From Pectobacterium carotovorum (lineage in GTDB: Bacteria; Pseudomonadota; Gammaproteobacteria; Enterobacterales; Enterobacteriaceae), in contig CP066552.1 of assembly GCA_016415585.1 (NCBI GenBank), forward strand, positions 1,302,001-1,366,000: a stretch of DNA of 64,000 bases, written 5' to 3'. The position numbers and the translations under genes were made by a program. The notes below the pieces were generated by a model. It did no database searches and was not told the DNA's origin. It worked only from the letters and a program-made list of their open reading frames with translations. Positions within the stretch are counted from its first letter, which is position 1; the number at the start of each line of letters is the position of its first letter. Shown one piece after another: positions 35,975 through 43,977 of this stretch.

Positions 35975-37018
35975 TTACAGGGCTTTAACGTTTGAACGGC
36001 TTACTTTGCAGTTCTTGGTATCCCATTTCTCACCGTGTTTAGGGGACTCACCCTTGCCTTTCTCTACACCAGTAAACTCTTCACATACCGGCGGTTTACC
36101 TTCTTTGTAGTTTTTAATACGCAGATCGCGGATGTCAGCGATATCACCAAAGTTGCGGTTTACGCCAGCAATGCTACCAATGGTGCCGTCAACAGTTGCG
36201 CTGATGATGGTGAGGTTACGTGGGCCGCCGTTGTTGGTGCAGTCACCACAAGAACGCCACAGTTTGCCGTGTTGCCCAGTCAGGGTGAAGTTACCTTGAA
36301 CGATCGTGTGGCTGTTTTTGGCATTCTGTTGCAGCACTTTGTCCGGCTTACCGCCAGGGCCATTGGTGGTGTTATGTGCCACACCGCCGATGATGGTCAT
36401 GGTTTTGCCGTTGTTGGTTGCTGCATCTTCACAGATGTCTTCCCAGATCACGTTTTCAATACGGCAGTCGCCGCTTGCGCAGTGGATGCCGTCAGAACCG
36501 CCTTTTGCCGAGATGCGCAGGTTCTTGATACTCGCGTTTTCCAGCGTGATAACAGGAGGTTGCTTATCACTGTCACCGCTACAGCTCAGACCGAGAGTAA
36601 TCCCACCGCAGTCGACAGATTTGTTTTTGATTACCGCGCCGGCTTTACATTCAGGGCTTGCTGCCTTAAGCGGCGCTGCGCGCAATGGTGCTGGTGCTGT
36701 TGAGGCGGCATTAGATTTCAGGACACTCTTATTGCCGCTAACGGTATCTACCCAATACCAATAATCTGACTGTGGATTGGCGGTTAAATCGGTAAAGGTT
36801 CTGTCGCTGGAATTGAGCTCTGCGATTTTTTCGCTGCCAGCCGGAGCACTACTGGTGCTGCGATACACATCCTGGCGAACAACGTTGCCTGCATCGGTAG
36901 ACCAGCTTAAATAGGTAGCATTATCTTTTTTCAGCAGCATCAGCATGGTGTCATCAGCCTGAGCCTGAAAAGAAATAGCAGCGGTGCATAAAAATATCGG
37001 TGTTAAATACTTAAACAT
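35975..37018 (-). CDS. pelI: Pectate lyase I (PL3) with N-terminal fibronectin-III-like domain
   Basis: 347-residue secreted enzyme that cuts polygalacturonate by calcium-dependent beta-elimination. Signal peptide (MFKYLTPIFLCTAAISFQAQA), then an FnIII-like region (TYLSWSTDAGNVVRQDVYRSTS...YWYWVDTVSG) to about residue 105, then a cysteine-rich PL3 catalytic domain (SVDCGGITLGLSCSGDSD, GGSDGIHCASGDCRIENVIWEDICEDAATN, KLWRSCGDCTNNGGPRN). This two-part layout matches PelI of Pectobacterium, presumably exported by the type II (Out) system. Divergent from pehA across a 579-base regulatory gap. Confidence 0.93.
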   Translation of the reverse strand: MFKYLTPIFLCTAAISFQAQADDTMLMLLKKDNATYLSWSTDAGNVVRQDVYRSTSSAPAGSEKIAELNSSDRTFTDLTANPQSDYWYWVDTVSGNKSVLKSNAASTAPAPLRAAPLKAASPECKAGAVIKNKSVDCGGITLGLSCSGDSDKQPPVITLENASIKNLRISAKGGSDGIHCASGDCRIENVIWEDICEDAATNNGKTMTIIGGVAHNTTNGPGGKPDKVLQQNAKNSHTIVQGNFTLTGQHGKLWRSCGDCTNNGGPRNLTIISATVDGTIGSIAGVNRNFGDIADIRDLRIKNYKEGKPPVCEEFTGVEKGKGESPKHGEKWDTKNCKVSRSNVKAL

Positions 37019-37597
37019 GTGTTTTTCCTTGTAAATTAAACGGATATTTTTCTCTTTATTTATTCCAAATAAAGAGGGAGTCCTTGCGCATCGGGAAGGA
37101 TTATATAGCAGGGGATATGAAATGAATAATAATTCGTGGATTTTATTGAGGTTAATCAGATTATTTAATTTATCCTGTGATTATTTTATATTTAATTTTA
37201 TTATTTATTTATTATTTTTTATTTAATAATTTTTTATCAAATTGATAAATATTATGAGGTTTCTTATTTTTAATAAGAAAAATGAATGAATGCTGTGAAG
37301 AGAAGAAAAGCTTACCACCCGCTGGCTTCTGCGCATGACTGGATTCGTTTTGTTTCCACGTTTCGTTGATACTTCATTTAATTTTTTGGTGATATTTTAA
37401 TCATGCGTAAAGTTGAATGCTTTCCGAATAAGCATTGGAATAATTTTATGTAAATGGACTTTTCATTAATCTACATAGGTATGTGTGACAATTTTTAGTT
37501 TCTATAAAGGCGTTTTATTTTTCTTATTAAGCAAAATGAAAGCGTAATGCCTTTTGGGGATGGAAAAGTTGTGGATGCTTATAAGGTAAGGTTTGAC
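37019..37597. promoter_or_regulatory. Shared pelI/pehA regulatory region
   Basis: A 579-base, strongly AT-rich gap between two divergent plant-cell-wall-degrading enzyme genes. It contains two perfect palindromes: TTTATCAA-A-TTGATAAA (37233-37249) and TTCTTATT-TTT-AATAAGAA (37261-37279). KdgR and CRP control such genes in soft-rot bacteria, but I could not place a confident KdgR box. Confidence 0.5.
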
Positions 37598-38806
37598 ATG
37601 GAATATCAATCAGGCAAGCGAGTTTTATCATTATCACTGGGGCTTATCGGTTTGTTTAGCGCATCGGCATTTGCTTCTGATTCCCGAACGGTGAGTGAAC
37701 CGAAAGCACCGTCTTCCTGTACGGTGCTTAAAGCGGACAGTAGTACTGCCACGAGTACAATTCAAAAAGCGCTGAATAATTGCGGGCAAGGAAAAGCGGT
37801 AAAGCTGAGCGCAGGGAGTTCATCCGTTTTTCTGAGTGGCCCGCTTTCTCTACCTTCTGGCGTGAGCTTATTAATCGACAAAGGGGTAACCCTACGTGCT
37901 GTGAATAATGCCAAGTCTTTTGAGAATGCGCCGTCATCCTGTGGCGTGGTGGATACAAACGGTAAAGGCTGCGATGCATTTATTACCGCTACAAGCACGA
38001 CGAATAGCGGAATCTATGGGCCGGGCACCATTGATGGACAGGGGGGCGTGAAGCTTCAGGATAAAAAGGTGAGCTGGTGGGATCTGGCTGCCGATGCCAA
38101 AGTGAAAAAGTTAAAACAGAATACCCCCCGGCTGATTCAGATTAATAAGAGCAAGAACTTCACGCTGTATAACGTTTCTCTCATTAATTCCCCGAATTTC
38201 CACGTCGTGTTCAGCGATGGTGACGGCTTCACCGCGTGGAAAACCACGATCAAAACGCCATCTACCGCCAGAAACACCGACGGTATCGATCCGATGTCGT
38301 CAAAGAACATCACCATTGCCCACAGTAATATTTCGACGGGCGACGATAATGTGGCGATCAAAGCCTATAAAGGGCGTTCTGAGACACGCAATATTTCCAT
38401 TTTGCATAATGAATTTGGAACGGGACATGGCATGTCGATCGGTAGCGAAACGATGGGAGTTTATAACGTGACGGTCGATGATCTGGTTATGACTGGCACC
38501 ACGAATGGCTTACGTATTAAAAGCGACAAATCGGCAGCCGGCGTTGTCAATGGTGTTCGGTATAGCAACGTAGTCATGAAGAACGTGGCGAAACCGATCG
38601 TGATTGACACGGTATATGAGAAAAAAGAGGGAAGTAATGTTCCTGACTGGAGCGACATTACGTTTAAGGATATTACGTCTCAAACCAAAGGTGTGGTGGT
38701 GCTGAACGGCGAGAATGCGAAAAAGCCGATAGAAGTGACGATGAAGAACGTCAAACTGACGAGTGACAGCACATGGCAAATCAAGAACGTCACCGTTAAG
38801 AAGTAG
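37598..38806 (+). CDS. pehA: Endo-polygalacturonase (GH28)
   Basis: 402 residues from ATG 37598 (MEYQSGKRVLSLSLGLIGL), the known PehA start; a longer upstream frame lacks a leader. Signal peptide to about residue 26 (ASAFA). GH28 parallel beta-helix motifs: NTDGIDP, STGDDNVAIK, GTGHGMSIGS and GLRIKS, containing the catalytic aspartates and histidine. Hydrolyses polygalacturonic acid inside plant middle lamella; exported through the Out system. Nearly identical in recalled sequence to Pectobacterium carotovorum PehA, which is the main organism clue in this window. Confidence 0.97.
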   Translation: MEYQSGKRVLSLSLGLIGLFSASAFASDSRTVSEPKAPSSCTVLKADSSTATSTIQKALNNCGQGKAVKLSAGSSSVFLSGPLSLPSGVSLLIDKGVTLRAVNNAKSFENAPSSCGVVDTNGKGCDAFITATSTTNSGIYGPGTIDGQGGVKLQDKKVSWWDLAADAKVKKLKQNTPRLIQINKSKNFTLYNVSLINSPNFHVVFSDGDGFTAWKTTIKTPSTARNTDGIDPMSSKNITIAHSNISTGDDNVAIKAYKGRSETRNISILHNEFGTGHGMSIGSETMGVYNVTVDDLVMTGTTNGLRIKSDKSAAGVVNGVRYSNVVMKNVAKPIVIDTVYEKKEGSNVPDWSDITFKDITSQTKGVVVLNGENAKKPIEVTMKNVKLTSDSTWQIKNVTVKK

Positions 38807-38904
38807 TTCGATTAATAAGTTGTTTTGTCATGACAACGTCCAGAGCGTTGACAAATCTACTTGCAGAACGAGAACGGTGGTAATGGGATAGAAGAGTAAA
38901 GCGT

Positions 38905-38924
38905 CCGCGCCAGGGATGGCGCGG
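38905..38924. repeat. Perfect GC-rich hairpin downstream of pehA
   Basis: CCGCGCCA-GGGA-TGGCGCGG, eight pairs and a tetraloop, about 100 bases past the pehA stop in the 243-base gap to the secretion genes. It has no T tract and looks like an intergenic repeat unit rather than a classical terminator. Confidence 0.5.
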
Positions 38925-39049
38925 CTCGAGCTTACAGGGAGGTACTCGCAGCGTCTTTACGATCTACCCATTATCACCGCTCGACTCATTTTTTCAGCAA
39001 TCACAGCACCGTTATTTATAAAATGACAGCGTGCATTGAGTGTACTGAC

Positions 39050-40219
39050 TTAACGCTCACGCAGTGCTTCATTGACCTTGTTCAGCGGTTTAATCAGATA
39101 ATCCAGCACGCTTTTTTGACCGGTTTTTATCTCCACGCTGGCGACCATGCCGGGCACAATGGGGAATTTTTCACCGGCTTTGTTGGCCAGCTCTGCCTGC
39201 GTGGTGCGCACATAGATCCGATAATAAAACTGATCGCGCCTGACTTCGTCCTGAAGGGTATCGGGTGACACGCTTTCGACTTCACCCGTTAAATTGCCGT
39301 AGATGGAGGAATCATAGGCGGTGATTTTTACCGTGGCGGGCAAACCCGGTCGGATATAGGCAATATCGCGTGGGTTGATGCGTGTTTCGATCAGCAATTG
39401 GTCTTCCAGCGGTACGATTTCCATCAGCTTGCCGCCCGGTTGCAGCACGCCGCCCACGGTCGTGACCTGAATATCTTTCACAATCCCTCGCACCGGTGAC
39501 GTGATGGTGGCGCGCTTGAGCTGATCGGCTTTCCCGCTGACCACTTCCATCTGCGCTTCCAGATCGGCGTTGTTTTTGACCTGTTCTTCCCGCGCCCGGA
39601 CGGCGTATTGGTTGTTGGCTTCGTCGATTTTGCCACGGATTTCGCTAATCTGACGGCGTAACCGGATCACCTCGACGGCGCTGGCGGCACCGCGCTGCAC
39701 CAGCGGCTCCGTCATTCGCAGCTCTTGTTCCACCAGCCGCATAGACTGTTGCAGGTTGGCGACAGTTTCATCGCGATTGCGCAAGCGTGATTCATAAAGT
39801 TGGCGTTCGCGTGCGGCCAGCGCGGGTTCCTTCATGGTTTCTGCGCTGAATTTTAGCGGTGCGCCGCTGAGCTCGGCGTGCAGACGTTCGGCGGACGCCC
39901 GCAGCGTCTGCACGCGGGAGAAGGCTTCGCCGTAGACGGACTGGAAGCGGTTGATGTCCAACTGCGCCAGCACCTGACCCTTCTCGACGACGTTACCTTG
40001 TTGCACATAGATCTGGCCGATAATCCCGCCGTCCAGACTTTCAATCACCTGTGCGCGGGTCGATGGCGTCACCTTACCGCTCCCGACGGAAACCTCATCC
40101 AGCACGGCGAAGGTGGCCCAGATAAAAAACACGATCAGCCCCAGCAGGCTGAGCCAGATAATAACGGAGACGCGTCGACCCTGGCGTTTCAGGTCATCAT
40201 GGATCGTGATGCTACTCAT
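39050..40219 (-). CDS. Type I secretion periplasmic adaptor (HlyD/LapC-like)
   Basis: 389 residues. A short cytoplasmic tail, one membrane helix (VIIWLSLLGLIVFFIWATFAVLDE), then a biotinyl-lipoyl-like beta domain (SGKVTPSTRAQVIESLDGGIIGQIYVQQGNVVEKGQVLAQLD), a long coiled coil and the C-terminal HlyD motif (PGLPATVKITAYDSSIYGNLTGEVESVSPDT...VVPGMVASVEIKTG; the first V here reads I). It bridges the ABC transporter and outer-membrane channel. Last of three minus-strand genes downstream of the giant adhesin, 11 bases after the ABC gene. Confidence 0.94.
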   Translation of the reverse strand: MSSITIHDDLKRQGRRVSVIIWLSLLGLIVFFIWATFAVLDEVSVGSGKVTPSTRAQVIESLDGGIIGQIYVQQGNVVEKGQVLAQLDINRFQSVYGEAFSRVQTLRASAERLHAELSGAPLKFSAETMKEPALAARERQLYESRLRNRDETVANLQQSMRLVEQELRMTEPLVQRGAASAVEVIRLRRQISEIRGKIDEANNQYAVRAREEQVKNNADLEAQMEVVSGKADQLKRATITSPVRGIVKDIQVTTVGGVLQPGGKLMEIVPLEDQLLIETRINPRDIAYIRPGLPATVKITAYDSSIYGNLTGEVESVSPDTLQDEVRRDQFYYRIYVRTTQAELANKAGEKFPIVPGMVASVEIKTGQKSVLDYLIKPLNKVNEALRER

Positions 40220-40230
40220 TGTCTTTCCCC

Positions 40231-42369
40231 TTACGCCACGCTCTGTGCGGTATCTGCCGGTTTGCTGACCGCCTTCAAAATCTGGTCACGCGGGCCATCT
40301 GCCACGATGCGCCCGCCATCCATGACAACCACGCGGTCAACCAGCTTGAGCAGTGCTGGACGGTGTGTCACCAGTACCAGCGTACGGCCCGTGAGCCAAC
40401 TGCTTAACTGGTGGATAACGTGGCTTTCCAACTGTTCATCCATCGAGGCGGTGGGTTCATCCAGCAGCACAATCTGGGGATTTCGCAACAGCATCCTGCT
40501 GAGCAGAATCATCTGCCGCTGCCCGCCGGATAAACCGCGCCCGCCTTCATGAATGATGCGATCCAGGCTGGAGGCATCCTGTTGGATCAGGCTGAGCGCA
40601 CCGCTAATGCGCAGCGCCTGCAACAGTTCCTGCTCGGTAGCGTGCGGGTTGCCAAGCATTAGGTTTTGCCGCAGGCTGCCGAAGAACAGGCGCGATTCCT
40701 GTGACAGAAAACCCAACTGGCGGCGGACATCCGCCGGATCGATCTGGCTGATATCGACGCCATCAATAATGACCTTGCCGCGCGTCGCGGTCGCTTGATT
40801 GGCAAGCAGCTTGAGCAGGGTGGATTTACCCGCGCCGACCTTACCCAGCAGCGCCACTTTTTCGCCCGGTTTGATCTCCAGTTTGCCGACCTGCAAGGCG
40901 GTATCGCCTTTTTCAGGATCGTAGCTGTATTGCACGTTGTGCAGTTGGAAGTGCCCTTGAAGGATCGGACAGTGCGCCATTTTGCCGTCTTCCGGCCGAT
41001 CCAGCGGTTTTTGCAGGAGGTCATCCAACCCGGTCATCGCGGTTTTCGCATGCTGCCAGCGGGAAAACACCATCGTAAGCTGCATGAGCGGGGCGATGGT
41101 GCGGGAGGAAAGCAGGCTACAGGCCACAAGCGTACCGGTAGTGATATCACCTGCCATCACCAGATAGCAGCCGAAAACCAGCATGCCAGCATAGGTGAGC
41201 TGTTGAACGGTCGATGCCCAGCCGCTGAGCCGTGCCCCCCACACGCGCTGCTTCATCCCGATGGCGGCGCTGACTTCATGAGTTTGCTCCCACTGGCGCT
41301 GGAAGTAGGGTTCGGCCTGCAACGCTTTAATATCTTCGATCCCTTCGATGGATTCGACCAGCACCGCATTGCGCAATGCGCTTTCACGCATCCCTTCTTT
41401 GGCGAGCTTCGCCATCGGCCATTGCAGCAGCAGGCCGGGGATCACAATCAGCGGGATCGCCAGCATGGGAATAAACACCAGCGGGCCGCCGATCATCGCC
41501 ATGATGCCGAGAAATAGCAAGACGAACGGCATGTCGGCTGCTGCCCCCACGGTTGTCGACGTCAGCAGTTCACGCACCTGATCGATTTCCCGCAGCTGCG
41601 AAATAAACGAGCCGGTGGATTTCGGACGAGCCTCATTTTTTATCGCCAGTGCGCGGGCGAACAGCATACCCGACACGTTCAGATCGATGCTTTTTCCCAT
41701 CAGGTCGGAGACGATGGTACGTGATAAACGGATGGCATACTCTAATGCGGCGGCCAGCAGCACACCGAAAAACAGCACCCACAGCGTGGGAATCGACTGC
41801 GCCGGAATCACGCGGTCATACACCTGCATGGAGAACAGAATTCCCGCCAGCGCCAGAACGTTACCCACGATAGAGGCCAGGGAAATTTCCCCGATCTGTC
41901 GTTTTGCGCCGCGAAAGTGTTGCCAGAACCAGTGCTTACGGTATGGTTTGACGAAATCATCGATGCGGGTATCGCGGCCGCGTTCCGCGATGCCGACCAG
42001 CACGATAATCCCCTGACTGTGTTTGATGAGTTCAGCCAGTTCGGCTTCGCGTTGAAGGTCGCCGCCGTCATTCAGCCAGTAGGTTGCCATGCCTTCGTCA
42101 TTCAATGATTCGATGACGATGACGCCGCCGTCATCGGTTTCCGCCAATACCGGTAAGATCTGGTTGCGCCAGCGGAGTTTCTCCGTGTGTCGCAGGCTGA
42201 TGCTCAACCCCATCAGGTGACTGATTTGTTCTAACTGGCGGGCAATCGGCTGCTGTTCGTACCAGCGCATTTGCTGGCGTACCGACTGGGTATCCACCAC
42301 CTGTCCATAGTGGGCGGCGGCGCGAGCCATCGCGGCAATCCAGACTTCAGTTTGGGTGACTTGTGTCAT
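40231..42369 (-). CDS. Type I secretion ABC transporter (LapB-like)
   Basis: 712 residues: an N-terminal C39-peptidase-like domain to about residue 140 without the catalytic cysteine motif (so a substrate-docking domain), an exporter-type membrane domain with about six helices (SLASIVGNVLALAGILFSMQVYDRVIP...), and an ATPase with Walker A GKVGAGKST, signature LSGGQRQ and Walker B IVLLDEPTASMD. Powers export of the adhesin encoded upstream, which lacks a cleavable leader and so fits this class. The gene is intact and lies between the TolC-like gene and the adaptor. Confidence 0.95.
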   Translation of the reverse strand: MTQVTQTEVWIAAMARAAAHYGQVVDTQSVRQQMRWYEQQPIARQLEQISHLMGLSISLRHTEKLRWRNQILPVLAETDDGGVIVIESLNDEGMATYWLNDGGDLQREAELAELIKHSQGIIVLVGIAERGRDTRIDDFVKPYRKHWFWQHFRGAKRQIGEISLASIVGNVLALAGILFSMQVYDRVIPAQSIPTLWVLFFGVLLAAALEYAIRLSRTIVSDLMGKSIDLNVSGMLFARALAIKNEARPKSTGSFISQLREIDQVRELLTSTTVGAAADMPFVLLFLGIMAMIGGPLVFIPMLAIPLIVIPGLLLQWPMAKLAKEGMRESALRNAVLVESIEGIEDIKALQAEPYFQRQWEQTHEVSAAIGMKQRVWGARLSGWASTVQQLTYAGMLVFGCYLVMAGDITTGTLVACSLLSSRTIAPLMQLTMVFSRWQHAKTAMTGLDDLLQKPLDRPEDGKMAHCPILQGHFQLHNVQYSYDPEKGDTALQVGKLEIKPGEKVALLGKVGAGKSTLLKLLANQATATRGKVIIDGVDISQIDPADVRRQLGFLSQESRLFFGSLRQNLMLGNPHATEQELLQALRISGALSLIQQDASSLDRIIHEGGRGLSGGQRQMILLSRMLLRNPQIVLLDEPTASMDEQLESHVIHQLSSWLTGRTLVLVTHRPALLKLVDRVVVMDGGRIVADGPRDQILKAVSKPADTAQSVA

Positions 42370-42408
42370 TGATATTCCTGCATGTTCTTATCCGGCAGGC
42401 AAGCCGGC

Positions 42409-43848
42409 TTACAGCGACGGTAGCGTCTCGCCACTAGCTTGATGACGTTCAATACCCAGCATATCCAGCAGATTATCGACGGCAGCGGCATAGTTAACCG
42501 CCGCCTCCCAGCCGTCGTATAACGCGCCGATGCGTGAGGTTTCAGCCTGCAACACGTCTTGCTCAACGCTGAGCAGATCGTTCAGGCTGCGCTTGCTGAG
42601 CTTGTACTCATCCTGATAGACGTTACGGGTGTAGGTCGCGCTGGTAATTTGCTGCTGGCTGGCTTTTTCACGCTGCTGCGCACCGATGAGATCGGCATAG
42701 GCCGTGGAGGCTTTCTGGTTCATATCCAGCTTCGCCGCTTCGACTTCGGCCTGCGCCGCTTCGCGCGTGCCTGACGCCGCATCAACGCGTGCGCTGACGG
42801 CCCCGCCCTGATATAGCGGGGCTTCTACCACCAGCTGTAGCTGGTCATCCCAGTAATTACGTCTGTCGGTTTCATAACGGGTGCGACCTGCCTGCACGGC
42901 AATGGTGGGGAAGTGCTGGGCTTCCGCCTGACGAATCCGGTGGCGCGAGGCCTCTTGCTTGGACTGTGCGCTCAGCACTGCATTACTCTGCTGGTACGGG
43001 AGCGCCTTGAGCGTAATTTTTTGTTGCAGCAGCGCGCGGGGCAGATCGGGCAGGGCGGTGGGGAGAACGCCGGTCAACACGCTGAGCTGTGCCAGTGAGG
43101 AACGTTCCAGCGCACGGTATTGCTCCAGTGTTGCTCGCATACCCGCGATACGGGTTTCCGCTTGCAGGATGTCGGATTGCGTACTGAGGCCAGCTTCGGC
43201 GCGGAGCGTCGCGGTGTCTTTTACCAGACTGAGCGACGTGATATTGCGCTCGGCTGCCTGACTCAGTTCCTGATAGCGTTTGACTTTCAGGTAGGTGAGC
43301 AAGGTTTGTTGACCGACCGTGGTCATGGTGCCGTAGAGCTGATAGCGGTAGGCGTCTGACAGGCTGTGCTGCTCATCAATGCTGCCGCCGGTCTTACCGA
43401 AATCGTACAGGAGCTGTTTCAGCGTAAGACCCGCTGTGGAATTGTTGCTCATCGTGCCGCCGGTATCACTTTGATCTGAACGGCCGACGTTGCCGCTCAG
43501 GCCGATTTGCGGGAACCAGGCACTTTGTGCCACGCGCAGATCGGCTTCGCCGACGCGAATTTGCGCCGAGGCCTGTGCGATTTGTGGGTTGCGTGCGAAT
43601 GCGCGGAGAATAGCCTGCTTGAGATCCAGACTGTCGACCTGCTGTTCCGTTGGTGCGGCGGACCAGTCAAACGCAACGGCCTGAGCAAACGTCGGCGGGC
43701 TATAGAGGAGAGGAAGGCCGCAGGTCAGCCCGAGCGCCAGTCCGGTCGTCAGCACGCAACGCGGCGTGTGATGGCGTAATGTACGTGTTAAAAAAGCGCG
43801 ATTGCGCGGAAAAAACATGCCCCTGATAAAAAATGGTTTGTGCATCAA
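42409..43848 (-). CDS. TolC-like outer-membrane channel for type I secretion
   Basis: 479 residues with a long N-terminal leader region (hydrophobic stretch CVLTTGLALGLTCGLPLLYSPPTFAQA). It has the duplicated outer-membrane efflux protein pattern: LDLKQAILRAFARNPQIAQASAQIRVGEADL, LLYDFGKTGGSIDEQ, and VVEAPLYQGGAVSARVDAA...ARNVYQDEYKLSKRSLNDLLSVEQDVLQAE-like second half (the last run begins TYTRNVY). Having its own channel gene separates this locus from systems that borrow the housekeeping TolC. 39 bases before the ABC gene, in one operon. Confidence 0.93.
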   Translation of the reverse strand: MMHKPFFIRGMFFPRNRAFLTRTLRHHTPRCVLTTGLALGLTCGLPLLYSPPTFAQAVAFDWSAAPTEQQVDSLDLKQAILRAFARNPQIAQASAQIRVGEADLRVAQSAWFPQIGLSGNVGRSDQSDTGGTMSNNSTAGLTLKQLLYDFGKTGGSIDEQHSLSDAYRYQLYGTMTTVGQQTLLTYLKVKRYQELSQAAERNITSLSLVKDTATLRAEAGLSTQSDILQAETRIAGMRATLEQYRALERSSLAQLSVLTGVLPTALPDLPRALLQQKITLKALPYQQSNAVLSAQSKQEASRHRIRQAEAQHFPTIAVQAGRTRYETDRRNYWDDQLQLVVEAPLYQGGAVSARVDAASGTREAAQAEVEAAKLDMNQKASTAYADLIGAQQREKASQQQITSATYTRNVYQDEYKLSKRSLNDLLSVEQDVLQAETSRIGALYDGWEAAVNYAAAVDNLLDMLGIERHQASGETLPSL

Positions 43849-43942
43849 TGACCCCTGTTTTCATCACTCTTTGTTTTAGTTCCTTTCAAAGGGGTCAGCC
43901 TGTTGGTAACAGTGATTTTCCCTAACTGACCTCCTTTCAAAA

Positions 43943-43966
43943 CCTTCCCCCTTGGCAGGGGGAAGG
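43943..43966 (-). terminator. Terminator between the adhesin and secretion genes
   Basis: CCTTCCCCCT and AGGGGGAAGG form ten perfect pairs with a four-base loop, followed on the minus strand by TTTT. It starts 12 bases after the adhesin stop and probably uncouples adhesin expression from that of its exporter. Confidence 0.8.
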
Positions 43967-43977
43967 CGTTAACACCG

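Noticed and set aside
37547..37597. Upstream extension of the pehA frame from 37547
   Set aside because: It places 17 non-hydrophobic residues before a normal signal peptide; the known PehA start is the internal ATG at 37598.
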